A stretch of 64,000 nt of DNA from Burkholderiales bacterium (lineage in GTDB: Bacteria > Pseudomonadota > Gammaproteobacteria > Burkholderiales > Casimicrobiaceae): positions 47,350 to 111,349 of the forward strand of contig JAEUPL010000009.1 in assembly GCA_016790165.1 (NCBI GenBank), written 5' to 3'. A program made the translations under genes and the position numbers. Every line of letters starts with the position of its first letter. The first letter of the stretch is position 1. A model generated the notes under the pieces. It searched no databases. It had not been told where the DNA came from and was given only the letters and a program-made list of their open reading frames with translations. This document shows, in pieces, positions 7,743 to 17,374 of the stretch.

Positions 7743-9617
7743 ATGGATCCGCGCCTGCTCGACTACTACAACCGCGAGCTCTCTTACGTCCGCGAGCAGG
7801 GGGCGGAATTCGCGGAACAGTTTCCCAAGGTCGCGGCGCGACTTGCCATGCGGGGCGTGGAAGTCGCCGATCCGTACGTGGAGCGGCTTCTCGAAGGCTT
7901 TGCGTTCTTGTCAGCGCGCATCCAGCTCAAGATGGATGCCGAGTTTCCACGCTTTTCGCAGCGGATTCTCGACCTGGTCTTTCCGGGCTATCTCGCGCCC
8001 ACGCCGTCAATGGGGATCGCGCAGTTCAACGCGTCGCGCACTGAGGGCGGATCGCCGGACGGTCATCTGATTGGGCGACACGCGCGGCTGCGTGCTCGCT
8101 TGCCAGCGCACGAGCAGACCGCGTGCGAGTTCCGAACGGCACACGACGTCACGATGTGGCCGCTGCAGTTGGTTGAAGCAAGATTGACGGCCGCTCCGCC
8201 CGACTTGCCCATCGCGGGCTATCGCTGGGGCGCGCCGGTGCGCGGGGCGCTCCGCATGAGTTTTGAGACTACTGCGCAGATTCCCGTGTCTGCGCTCAAA
8301 CTCGACAGCCTGCCGGTGTTCATCAAAGGGACGGCCGACACGGCGACCAAACTTCAGGAGTTACTGCACACCCAGTGCGTCGGACTCTTGGTGCACGCGG
8401 GGGGGCTTCCGATTCGCTCATTGGTTCCGTTTCAGGCGGACTCGTTGCGTCCGGAAGGCTACCGAACCGATCAGGCGATGCTGCCGGTTGACTCGCGTGC
8501 TTTTGACGGGCATCGCTTGCTCCACGAGTACTTTGCGTTTCCCGAGCGCTATCGCTTTTTTTCCATCAATGATTTGCAGCGAGTGCTGCCGCAGGTTACC
8601 GGCACGCGGTTCGAAGTCGTCGTACTGCTGAAGCAGGCCAGTGCGCCGTTGGAGGCCGTGGTTGATGCGGAAAGCTTCGCGCTCTACTGCTCACCCGTCG
8701 TCAATTTGGTGCGGCGCACCTCTGATCGCATCCCGGTCACCTCCACGCGCTTTGAGTACCACGCAGTCATCGAGCGAACGCGTCCGTTGGACTTCGAAAT
8801 CCATAGCATTGAGAAGGTGACGGGTTTCAACGCAGACTCAGATCGGCCCCAGGTGTTTCACCCGTTTTATGCCGCCGCCGACGTTGATCGGCGCGGCGCG
8901 GGTGCGTATTTTTCCGTACGCCGGGAGCCGCGGCTGCTGTCGGATCAATCTCGCCGACACGGGCCGAGAACGGGGTACATCGGCTCAGAGTGCTTCATAT
9001 CGCTCGTCGATCAGAAGGAGGCGCCGTTTTCCTCCGACCTTCGGCAGATATCGGTTGAAGCTTTGTGCACCAATCGCGATCTGCCGCTACTCACGCCCGT
9101 CGGAAACGCCGATGCTGACCTGACCCTCATGACCTCTGCTCCCGTGGAGAGCATTCGCTTTGTCGTCAGCCCGACGCGACCGTCGCCTGCATTGGCCGAG
9201 CGCGAGATCACGTGGCGCCTGATTTCGCAGCTCAGTCTCAACTATTTGACGCTCACCGACGCGACGCCCGAGCAGGGCGCAAGCGCCATTCGCGAACTGC
9301 TGGGGCTCTACGCCCGCGTCGGCGCGGCCGGGTCGGATTCCATTATCAGCGGCGTGCAGCGAATGGCTGTGAAATCGGTAAATCGGCGGGTACCTCATTC
9401 CGGACCTATTGTTTTTGGCCGAGGGGTTGCGCTGGATATGGAAGTCGACGAGATTCCCTTCGCCGGCGTCAGCCCTTGGGGCTTGGGCGCCGTGCTGGAA
9501 CAGTTCTTCGCGCGACACGTCAGCCTCAACTCGTTCACCGAATTTGGGCTTCGCAGTCTTCAGCGTGGCCCAATTGGCACATGGCTGCCGCGCATCGGTC
9601 GCCGACCCACCGTCTAG
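7743..9617 (+). CDS. tssF: T6SS baseplate protein TssF (ImpG/VasA)
   Basis: At 624 aa this is full length for TssF. The N-terminal signature LLDYYNRELSYVREQGAEFA and the following KVAARLAMRG..DPYVERLLEGFAFLSARIQLKMD are diagnostic. The C-terminus has the GVALDMEVDE and LEQFFARHVSLNSF segments. TssF forms the baseplate wedge with TssG and TssE. The stop is eight bases before the tssG start chosen here. Confidence 0.97.
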   Translation: MDPRLLDYYNRELSYVREQGAEFAEQFPKVAARLAMRGVEVADPYVERLLEGFAFLSARIQLKMDAEFPRFSQRILDLVFPGYLAPTPSMGIAQFNASRTEGGSPDGHLIGRHARLRARLPAHEQTACEFRTAHDVTMWPLQLVEARLTAAPPDLPIAGYRWGAPVRGALRMSFETTAQIPVSALKLDSLPVFIKGTADTATKLQELLHTQCVGLLVHAGGLPIRSLVPFQADSLRPEGYRTDQAMLPVDSRAFDGHRLLHEYFAFPERYRFFSINDLQRVLPQVTGTRFEVVVLLKQASAPLEAVVDAESFALYCSPVVNLVRRTSDRIPVTSTRFEYHAVIERTRPLDFEIHSIEKVTGFNADSDRPQVFHPFYAAADVDRRGAGAYFSVRREPRLLSDQSRRHGPRTGYIGSECFISLVDQKEAPFSSDLRQISVEALCTNRDLPLLTPVGNADADLTLMTSAPVESIRFVVSPTRPSPALAEREITWRLISQLSLNYLTLTDATPEQGASAIRELLGLYARVGAAGSDSIISGVQRMAVKSVNRRVPHSGPIVFGRGVALDMEVDEIPFAGVSPWGLGAVLEQFFARHVSLNSFTEFGLRSLQRGPIGTWLPRIGRRPTV

Positions 9618-9625
9618 CGCGAGAT

Positions 9626-10807
9626 ATGGGAGAGCACGCTGGCGTCGGCGGTGAGGCAGGGGCAAAGGCCGGGGATGCGTCCCGCGGGCAGCGTGCCCCG
9701 ATGGCGGACGGTGGCGCCGAACGCAGTGCGCTGAATCCGCGCCTGACGCGCCTGTTTGGTGGTCTGGGCGCCGACGCGACCCGGTTCGACTTCTACTACA
9801 CGCTGAGGCACGTTGACGCTTACATCGACGGCGACGTGCCTCTCGGACGTGCGCCGCGCGCTCGTGACGAGCCGTTGCGTCTAACGCAGCACCCTTCGCT
9901 GATCTTCGCGCCCTCGACGCTCTATCAGTACAAGGAAGGGGTCGCCGCCCACGGGCTGGGGCGCCTGGCGGTTCACCACTTCGGACTGTTCGGTCCGAAC
10001 GGTGCGCTGCCGCAGCACATCACGGAGTACGTGCAGGAACGCATCCTGCACTACAAGGACGAGACATTTGCACGCTTTGCGGACATTTTTCAGCACCGCA
10101 TGATTCTGCTGTTCTACCGGGCGTGGGCGGATTCGCAGTCGGTCACGAGTCTAGACAACCCGGGTCGCGATCATTTTGGCCGCTACATCGGCAGTTTGAT
10201 CGGCTTGGGGCAACCGTCGTTGCGCAACCGGGACAGTGTGCCCGATCATCTGAAACTACATCATGCCGGTCACCTTGCACGCCAGACACGCAATCCGGAA
10301 GGGCTGGTCCGGGCGCTCTCGGCACTGCTCCGCGTTCCGGTCACATTGGGCGAGTTCTGCATGCAATGGCTCCGACTGGCACCGTCTGAACGAACGTGTC
10401 TTGTGTCGGTCGCCTCGGCCGGGGACGGCGGGCAACACCGGATTGAGCTCGGCTCTGCGTCGTCGCGACTCGGGATGGGGGCGGTGGCGGGGAGCCGTGT
10501 GCCAGACGTACAGAACAAATTTCGCTTGCGCATTGGCCCGATGCCGCTGGCTGAATTCGAGCGCTACCTGCCCGGCGGCGAACGATTCGTTCAGGTGCGT
10601 GACTGGATTCGCAACTACATTGGCGTCGAAACCGCGTGGGACATGCAGCTCGTGCTGCAGCGAAGTCAGGTTCCGCCGGCCCAACTGGGCGTGACAGGGC
10701 GCCTGGGTTGGACCAGTTGGCTTGGCATGCCGGCTGCGCGTCGCAAAATTGACGCCGATGACGTCATTCTTGATGCCGAACGATTGACTGAGCAAGCGCC
10801 GGCCTAG
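9626..10807 (+). CDS. tssG: T6SS baseplate protein TssG (ImpH/VasB)
   Basis: A 393-aa TssG. Family features are FDFYYTLRHVDAYIDG near residue 50, HFGLFGPNGALPQHITEYV near 120, FADIFQHRMILLFYRAWADSQ near 150 and the C-terminal FVQVRDWIRNYIGVETAWDMQLVL. The same frame is open far upstream inside tssF, but homology begins only after the tssF stop, so ATG 9626 is preferred. Its ribosome site is weak, as expected for a gene read by coupling with tssF. Confidence 0.93.
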   Translation: MGEHAGVGGEAGAKAGDASRGQRAPMADGGAERSALNPRLTRLFGGLGADATRFDFYYTLRHVDAYIDGDVPLGRAPRARDEPLRLTQHPSLIFAPSTLYQYKEGVAAHGLGRLAVHHFGLFGPNGALPQHITEYVQERILHYKDETFARFADIFQHRMILLFYRAWADSQSVTSLDNPGRDHFGRYIGSLIGLGQPSLRNRDSVPDHLKLHHAGHLARQTRNPEGLVRALSALLRVPVTLGEFCMQWLRLAPSERTCLVSVASAGDGGQHRIELGSASSRLGMGAVAGSRVPDVQNKFRLRIGPMPLAEFERYLPGGERFVQVRDWIRNYIGVETAWDMQLVLQRSQVPPAQLGVTGRLGWTSWLGMPAARRKIDADDVILDAERLTEQAPA

Positions 10808-10843
10808 GTGGGGCTGGCGCAAAACACACCAAAGGGGAAGCCC

Positions 10844-13522
10844 ATGTCCGAGATCAGCCGCACTGCACTGTTTGGAAAACTCAATCCGCTGCTCTACAAG
10901 GCAATTGAGGGGGCCACGGTTTTCTGCAAACTCCGTGGCAATCCCTACGTCGAACTCGTGCACTGGCTGCACCAGATCCTCTCCAACAACGACAGTGACC
11001 TGCACCGCATCGTTCGCCACTTCCAGGTCGACGCGTCGAAGTTGGCTGCCGACCTGACCAAAGCGCTGGATCGACTGCCGCGCGGCGCGACGGCCATCTC
11101 CGACCTGTCGGAGCACATCGAGATGGCGGTGGAGCGCGCCTGGGTCTACGGCACACTCAAGTACGGCGACGCGCAGGTGCGCAGCGGCTACATCATGGTT
11201 GGGCTGGTGAAGACCATGGGGCTGCGCAACCTCCTGTACGGTATTTCGAAGGAGTTCGAAAAGCTTGGCATTGATGCGCTGTCCGACAAGCTACCCGACA
11301 TCACCAAGGGTTCGCCGGAAGACGCGCTGGCGGCGAGCGATGGCACCGGCATCGGCGGCGAGCCGGGGGAGGCGAGCGGTGCGATGGCGCCGGCGCAGAT
11401 GGGCAAGCAGGAGGCGTTGAAGAAGTACGCTGTCGATTTGACCGAGAAGGCCAGGAAGGGCGAGATTGATCCGGTAACTGGTCGCGATGAGGAGATTCGT
11501 CAGATTGTCGACATCCTCATGCGGCGTCGCCAGAACAACCCGATCCTCACTGGCGAAGCGGGGGTAGGCAAGACTGCTGTGGTGGAAGGCTTCGCGCTTC
11601 GATTGGCCAAGGGCGACGTGCCGCCACAACTCAAAGAGGTGTCGCTGTTGACCCTCGATATCGGCCTGCTGCAGGCCGGCGCCAGCATGAAGGGTGAGTT
11701 CGAGCAGCGGCTGCGCCAGGTGATCGACGAAGTGCAGGCCAGCCCGAAGCCGATCATCCTGTTTGTGGACGAAGTGCACACGCTGGTGGGTGCAGGCGGC
11801 GCGGCCGGCACGGGTGACGCGGCCAACCTGCTGAAACCGGCGCTCGCCCGCGGGACCCTGCGCACGATCGGCGCAACGACTTGGGCCGAATACAAGAAGT
11901 ACATCGAAAAAGATCCCGCCCTGACGCGCCGCTTTCAGGTTGTGCAGGTGCCGGAGCCGGATGAGCCGAAAGCCATTGCGATGTTGCGTGGCGTCGCGAC
12001 CGTGCTTGAGAAGCATCACAAAGTGCTGCTGCTCGACGAAGCGATTGCAGCTGCGGTGACCCTGTCGCATCGCTACATCCCGGCCCGCCAGTTGCCCGAC
12101 AAGGCGGTCAGCCTGCTCGACACCAGTTGTGCGCGTGTGGCCGTGAGCCAGCACGCCACACCGCCCGAGGTTGAAGATACCCAGCGTCGCATCGAGATGC
12201 TCGACGTCGAGTTGGGCATCATCGAGCGCGAGGCGGCGGTGGGCATTGATGTCGGACCGCGACGCGCCGATGCGCAAGCTCAGCGGGACGCCGAGGCAGC
12301 GAAGCTGGTGACGCTGGAAGCGCGCTGGAAAGAGGAAAAATCACTCGTCGATACGATCCTCGACCTCCGCGGCAAGTTGCGCGGCTCCGGCGACGGCAAG
12401 GTTGACACGGCCGTGCCGCTCGGTGACGACGCCCGTGCCGCGATGCTTAAAGAGCTTGGGGAACTGCAAGGGAAGCTGACAGCCATGCAGGGCGACGCGC
12501 CACTGATCCTGCCGGCTGTCGATGCGCAGGCGGTTGCCTCGGTCGTCGCCGACTGGACTGGCATCCCGGTGGGGCGCATGGTCAAGAACGAAGTCGAGGC
12601 GATCCTGAAGATTGCCGACACCCTGAACCAGCGCGTGATCGGCCAGCGTCACGGCCTCGACATGATCGCCAAGCGCATCCAGACCAGCCGCGCCAAGCTT
12701 GACAATCCGAACAAGCCCATCGGTGTGTTCATGCTGGTCGGTCCGTCCGGCGTCGGCAAGACCGAGACGGCGTTGACGCTCGCCGAGCAACTGTATGGCG
12801 GTGAGCAAAACATGATCACCATCAACATGAGCGAGTTCCAGGAGGCGCACACGGTCTCCACGCTCAAGGGCGCGCCCCCGGGTTATGTCGGCTACGGCGA
12901 AGGCGGCGTGTTGACCGAGGCGGTCCGCCGCAAGCCGTACAGCGTGGTTCTGCTCGACGAGGTCGAGAAGGCGCACAGCGACGTGCATGAAATCTTCTTC
13001 CAGGTGTTCGACAAGGGCATCATGGAAGACGGCGAGGGGCGCCTGATCGATTTCAAGAACACCGTGATCATCCTGACCAGCAACGTGGGCAGTGACCTGA
13101 TCATGAGCATGACGCGCGACCCGGAGCTGATGCCGGAGCCTGACGCCATCGCCAAGGCGTTGCGTGAACCGCTGTTGAAAGTGTTCCCCGCCGCGCTGCT
13201 TGGCCGCATTCAGGTGGTGCCGTACTTCCCGCTGTCGGATGAAATGCTCGGCAACATCATTCGCCTGCAGCTCAATCGCATCAAAAAGCGTGTCGCCGAA
13301 AATCACAAGGCGGAGTTCAGCTACAGCGACGATGTGGTCAAACTCATTGGTTCGCGCTGCACCGAGATCGAAAGCGGTGGGCGCATGATCGACGCCATTC
13401 TGACCAACACCATTCTGCCCAGGCTGTCCGAGGAGTACCTGCGCCGGACGATTGACGGCAGGGAGCTGCAGAAGATTTCCATCGGCGTGAAGGATGGTGA
13501 TTTCGACTACATGTTCGATTAA
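10844..13522 (+). CDS. clpV: T6SS AAA+ ATPase ClpV (TssH)
   Basis: An 892-aa Clp/Hsp100-type ATPase. It has an N-domain (SRTALFGKLNPLLYKAIEGA) and a first nucleotide-binding site with Walker A GEAGVGKTAV near residue 236 and Walker B ILFVDEVHTLVG. A helical middle insert follows, then a second site with GPSGVGKTET near 632 and VVLLDEVEKAH. ClpV pulls apart contracted TssB/TssC sheath for reuse. An upstream in-frame GTG at 10808 exists, but ATG 10844 is preceded by AAAGGGGAAG and matches family N-termini. Confidence 0.96.
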   Translation: MSEISRTALFGKLNPLLYKAIEGATVFCKLRGNPYVELVHWLHQILSNNDSDLHRIVRHFQVDASKLAADLTKALDRLPRGATAISDLSEHIEMAVERAWVYGTLKYGDAQVRSGYIMVGLVKTMGLRNLLYGISKEFEKLGIDALSDKLPDITKGSPEDALAASDGTGIGGEPGEASGAMAPAQMGKQEALKKYAVDLTEKARKGEIDPVTGRDEEIRQIVDILMRRRQNNPILTGEAGVGKTAVVEGFALRLAKGDVPPQLKEVSLLTLDIGLLQAGASMKGEFEQRLRQVIDEVQASPKPIILFVDEVHTLVGAGGAAGTGDAANLLKPALARGTLRTIGATTWAEYKKYIEKDPALTRRFQVVQVPEPDEPKAIAMLRGVATVLEKHHKVLLLDEAIAAAVTLSHRYIPARQLPDKAVSLLDTSCARVAVSQHATPPEVEDTQRRIEMLDVELGIIEREAAVGIDVGPRRADAQAQRDAEAAKLVTLEARWKEEKSLVDTILDLRGKLRGSGDGKVDTAVPLGDDARAAMLKELGELQGKLTAMQGDAPLILPAVDAQAVASVVADWTGIPVGRMVKNEVEAILKIADTLNQRVIGQRHGLDMIAKRIQTSRAKLDNPNKPIGVFMLVGPSGVGKTETALTLAEQLYGGEQNMITINMSEFQEAHTVSTLKGAPPGYVGYGEGGVLTEAVRRKPYSVVLLDEVEKAHSDVHEIFFQVFDKGIMEDGEGRLIDFKNTVIILTSNVGSDLIMSMTRDPELMPEPDAIAKALREPLLKVFPAALLGRIQVVPYFPLSDEMLGNIIRLQLNRIKKRVAENHKAEFSYSDDVVKLIGSRCTEIESGGRMIDAILTNTILPRLSEEYLRRTIDGRELQKISIGVKDGDFDYMFD

Positions 13523-13737
13523 CAGCTTTTTTGAGATAGCGACAGCCCGGTGCGGTTTTCGGTTTGAAAAAGCGGGTAGTCGAGTTGACGGATTATTGTG
13601 CTGCAAGCTCCGTCTGGTAGTCGATCCGGCGAATAAGCTGTCACTGCTAGTCTGCCAGCGCGACAGGCGGTCGACCCCGCCGTGACGGGGGGCGCCGTCG
13701 GTGGCGCACAGCGGGTCGCGACTGATAATTCGCGCAA

Positions 13738-14943
13738 ATGGCACTTGGAACAATCATCAGATCCACCCTGAGCGTAGCGCCCGACAGCAAGCGAGCCCTG
13801 GTGCTCATGGGCGGCGGCGCTCGCACGGCGTATCAGGTGGGTGTGTTGCGCGCGTTGGCGGCGTTGATCGCGCAAACCCGGGCCACCGAATCCGGTACGT
13901 TTCCGTTTCAGGTGCTGGTCGGCACTTCAGCCGGTGCGATTAACGCAGCGTCTCTTGCCGGGTATGCTGAACTGGGTTGCGAGGCCTTCGCGGAACTCGC
14001 GCGATTTTGGGAAATCGTCCGTTCCGCCGACGTTTACCAACTCAACCCGACGTCGGCGAACGCGTGGCTGGGCGGCGCGAACAAGTATTTTGCGGCGCTG
14101 AACCTCACGCGGGGCGCTCTGGCGCACGGCGCCATTCTGGACAATTCTCCGCTGACATCTACGCTACGCAAGGTGGTGTCGTTCGAAGGCATTGACCGGG
14201 CATTGGCTAGCAATGTACTTTCCAGCGTCGCAGTGACCGCGTCAAGTTACTCCAGCGGCGTGCACTGGACGTTTTGTCACGCCGACGACGATTCGCGCAC
14301 TGAGCCGTGGTACCGGCCGGGCCGGCGGGCGGAGTTCCAGCCGATCACGGTCGATCACCTGATGGCATCGAGTGCCATTCCCGTGGTGTTCCCGGCAACC
14401 GCGCTCCCGGTCGATGGGCAACTGGAGTTCTTCGGTGACGGGTCGATGCGGCAGATTTCACCCCTGTCGCCCGCGATGCATCTTGGCGCGCACCGCATCA
14501 TGGTGATCGGCGTTGGTCAGCCCAAACGTTCTGGTTTGGGACACGATGCGCCGATGCCGTCACGTCCGGGGCTCAGCGCTGTAGCGTCGCATGCCATGGC
14601 GAGCGTGTTTCACGATACGCTGCAGGCGGATGTCGAGCAGGCACAGCGAGTGACCGAGACGCTCAAGCGCTTGCCGCCGGAGCTGGCCGCCGTGTTGCCG
14701 TACCGGCCGGTGCAGGTGTTTGCGATGCAACCCTCGAAGTCACTCGATGCGCTGGCGTTGGAGCACGTGAGCGAGATGCCGGCCACGACACGACGCGCGT
14801 TGGGTGGGTTGATCAGCGAGGCGGGTGGCGCGTCACTCGCCAGCTACCTGCTGTTTGAGCCCGGCTTCATTTCAGCGCTGATGCAACTCGGACAGCGCGA
14901 TGCCTACGCGCGCGCGTCCGAAATTCTCGAGTTCATGGCTTGA
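13738..14943 (+). CDS. Patatin-like phospholipase in the T6SS cluster
   Basis: A 401-aa patatin-fold protein. The oxyanion motif GGGARTAYQVGVL starts near residue 25. The nucleophile elbow GTSAG places Ser at about 64. The catalytic Asp is probably in GDGSMRQ near 235, where DGS replaces the usual DGG/DGA. There is no signal peptide and no obvious membrane segment. It could be a lipase effector delivered by the T6SS or a housekeeping-type patatin. No candidate periplasmic immunity gene lies next to it: the next gene, on the opposite strand, is the kinase. A 215-base gap separates it from clpV. A fatty acyl or phospholipid substrate is a family inference. Confidence 0.85.
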   Translation: MALGTIIRSTLSVAPDSKRALVLMGGGARTAYQVGVLRALAALIAQTRATESGTFPFQVLVGTSAGAINAASLAGYAELGCEAFAELARFWEIVRSADVYQLNPTSANAWLGGANKYFAALNLTRGALAHGAILDNSPLTSTLRKVVSFEGIDRALASNVLSSVAVTASSYSSGVHWTFCHADDDSRTEPWYRPGRRAEFQPITVDHLMASSAIPVVFPATALPVDGQLEFFGDGSMRQISPLSPAMHLGAHRIMVIGVGQPKRSGLGHDAPMPSRPGLSAVASHAMASVFHDTLQADVEQAQRVTETLKRLPPELAAVLPYRPVQVFAMQPSKSLDALALEHVSEMPATTRRALGGLISEAGGASLASYLLFEPGFISALMQLGQRDAYARASEILEFMA

Positions 14944-14966
14944 TCGCCTGTCCGCCGCCCGGACGC

Positions 14967-17102
14967 CTAGTAGTTGCTCGAAGGCGCCGACGACTGCGTC
15001 GCGCCACCACCACGCACCGCCTTGAACGCACGGTCGTATGCGGCACGTGTGTGCGGGTGAGTGCGTTCGGCTTCATCGACGTTGTAGCTGCGATCCGCCC
15101 GCAGCGCTGCGGCATACATGCGTTCGCAGTTGATCTCGTCACCCGCCTGACAGTAGCTCACGGCCATGTTGTTATACGCCGTTGCCCTAGAGCGTGGTTG
15201 CGCGGAGGGGAGGTTGACCAGTTCGGTCCACAGCTTGCGCGCCGTCAGTGACTCGCCGTTGCGGTGTGCCGCGGCAGCCAAGGTGGCCAGTTCTTCGACA
15301 GAGCGCGCGCCGCCGCTGGGAGCCGGGGCGGCTTTAGTCTGTTTTTCAGCGGCAGCTTGCTTGGCCTTGGCTTGGGCGACGCGGTCGTCTTCTTCCTGCT
15401 TCAGGCGCCTTGCCCGCTCTTCCGCATCGGCGCGGGCCTTGGCGGCAGCGCGATCATCGGCGTCTTGCTTTGCCTTCGCCTTGGCGGCGGCCACGCGTTC
15501 GTCGTTTTCTGCCTTCGCCTTGGCCGCTTTTTCCTTTGCGTCAGCGTCGGCCTTGGCCTTGTCGCTCTTGTCCGCTACGCCCGCAACGGGCTTTTCAGGC
15601 GCCTTGGCCTTATTGTCCGCTTCGTGTTGCTTCTTCTCGGCAGCCGTTGCGTCGGCAGATGGCGTCGTCCCAGGCCTGTTTCCGCTTTGCGCTGGCACAG
15701 ATGCTGAGGGCTGCTGCGCGGTGTTCGTGGCGGCCGGCGCGGGTTCCGACGCCGCCGATGGTGCGGGCGCGACGCTGCGACCCAGCATCAGGTAACCGCC
15801 GCCAGCCGCCACCACGGCGGCCGCGGCAATCGCGATCCACTTTGGACTCGACTGGGAGCGCGTGTACTCCGCCGGCGGAGGGCCGAGCGCGGCGCCCGTC
15901 TTAGCTTGCGTGCCCGTCGCCGCAATCGTCGATGGCGCTTGGGTGGAGTCGGTGGTTTCCAGAACCGCTTCTGATGAGCCCGTGACCGGGGGCCCGCGCC
16001 ACAACACCGTCGCCTCGTTGTCGGTCTCCCCCGATGTGCGAGCGAGTGTCTCCCTTGGCGATGATCGTGGTTGCGCTGGCGCAGGCTCCGGCGGGGGTTG
16101 GAGTGTCGTTAGCGGTGAGACAGTCTTGGGTGGCTCGCTACGAGGCGGGCTCGCGGGCTCGACCAGTCGCGTCGACGCGTCGGTGGCTGTGGGCCGCGTG
16201 ACGGGTGGTGCGCTCGGCGTCCATTGCAGGCCCGCGCGAAGCTCCGCGATCGACTGAAAGCGATTCTCCGGTTTGACCGCGAGCGCCTTGATGACCGTCT
16301 CGATGAGCGCCGGCGACACTTCGAGCTTGACTGAACTGGCCATGTTCGCCAGCGGATCGTTGATCATGCGGGCAATCGCCTGCGGAGGCGGTGCCCCCAC
16401 CAGCAGGTAGTACAGCACCGCGCCAACGCCGTAGACGTCGGTCCACGGGCCTTGATCCATTGTGCCGTCGTCGACGTATTGCTCAATGGGGGCGTAGCCC
16501 GGTTTGAGCACGGTCGTCAGGGCCTGCGTCATGCCCCCGATCACCTGCCGCGCGGCGCCGAGGTCGAGCAGCACCGGCGCACCGGAGTCGCGCATGAGGA
16601 TGTTGTCAGGCGACACATCGCGGTGAATGACGTTTTGCTCATGCAGCGAGGTCAGTGCATCAAGGATTGGCTCGAGAATCTCTCGAATTCGGCCCTCGTC
16701 GAATTCACGGTTGGCCTGGCGCCACTCGCGGAGCGTCTTCCCGGCGTAGTAGCGCATCGCCATGTAGGCCGTGCCGTTTTGCTCCCAGACGCGGTGCACT
16801 TCAACCACGGCCGGGTGAGAAAACCGGGCGAGCAGCCGGGCCTCGCGCAAAAAATTCTTCAGGCCAGATGCAAACGCGTCGTTGTTCGCCTGTGAGCGCA
16901 CCTGAACCGAGAGATTGCCGGTGCGCCCCGCGATGGCAGCTGGAAGATACTCCTTGACCGCGACCGCGCGGTCAAGCGTCGTTTCCAGCGCCAGATAGAC
17001 AATGCCGAATCCGCCCTCGCCGATGACACCCGTAATGCGGAAGTCGCCCAGCTCGGTGCCGGTTGGCAGTTGGTTCAGGTTGTGCTGCGAGGAGTTTTCC
17101 AT
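14967..17102 (-). CDS. ppkA: Membrane Ser/Thr protein kinase (PpkA type) with coiled-coil and TPR-like tail
   Basis: A 711-aa protein in the chosen form. The kinase domain (about residues 20-290) has the glycine loop GEGGFG (28-33), Lys50 in AVKEYLP, HRD at 160-162 and DLG at 180-182 in place of DFG. A Pro/Ser/Thr-rich linker leads to one membrane span (about 422-440). A highly charged Ala/Lys/Glu/Asp coiled region (about 500-620) follows, then a C-terminal helical repeat-like domain ending DRAFKAVRGGGAT. PpkA kinases phosphorylate the T6SS FHA protein. The gene is the only reverse-strand one in the cluster and converges on the patatin. A longer start at 17321 is possible; ATG 17102 is preferred because conserved sequence begins just after it. 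Confidence 0.88.
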   Translation of the reverse strand: MENSSQHNLNQLPTGTELGDFRITGVIGEGGFGIVYLALETTLDRAVAVKEYLPAAIAGRTGNLSVQVRSQANNDAFASGLKNFLREARLLARFSHPAVVEVHRVWEQNGTAYMAMRYYAGKTLREWRQANREFDEGRIREILEPILDALTSLHEQNVIHRDVSPDNILMRDSGAPVLLDLGAARQVIGGMTQALTTVLKPGYAPIEQYVDDGTMDQGPWTDVYGVGAVLYYLLVGAPPPQAIARMINDPLANMASSVKLEVSPALIETVIKALAVKPENRFQSIAELRAGLQWTPSAPPVTRPTATDASTRLVEPASPPRSEPPKTVSPLTTLQPPPEPAPAQPRSSPRETLARTSGETDNEATVLWRGPPVTGSSEAVLETTDSTQAPSTIAATGTQAKTGAALGPPPAEYTRSQSSPKWIAIAAAAVVAAGGGYLMLGRSVAPAPSAASEPAPAATNTAQQPSASVPAQSGNRPGTTPSADATAAEKKQHEADNKAKAPEKPVAGVADKSDKAKADADAKEKAAKAKAENDERVAAAKAKAKQDADDRAAAKARADAEERARRLKQEEDDRVAQAKAKQAAAEKQTKAAPAPSGGARSVEELATLAAAAHRNGESLTARKLWTELVNLPSAQPRSRATAYNNMAVSYCQAGDEINCERMYAAALRADRSYNVDEAERTHPHTRAAYDRAFKAVRGGGATQSSAPSSNY

Positions 17103-17374
17103 CGAGCCGACGGCAACAAAAACACGGGAATTATCGCCGGAAAAGCGCCCCGTTGCGGCTTTCCGGGCTGTGAAGCGTGCTGGCCGGGTGCGAGCGTCTG
17201 ATATCAGACACACTACGACACCGGCCCGTAGTTCTGGCCGGATGGCGTCAGGGGGCGTCGAGCTTCTCAGTGATGCAGGCTTTGGCCCATAATCAACCCA
17301 TACGTCGCGGCCGTGCGTCACTGCCGGTGTTCCGGTCGCTTTTGCGTGCTGCGTGTTGAAAACTCGGGGGAATC

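Noticed and set aside
14945-14970. Possible terminator between the patatin and kinase genes
   Set aside because: The GTCCG/CGGAC stem is only five base pairs with no T run on either strand.
15166-15795. Ala/Ser/Phe-rich frame opposite the kinase tail
   Set aside because: It is the complement of the Ala/Lys/Glu coiled region and only mimics membrane protein composition.
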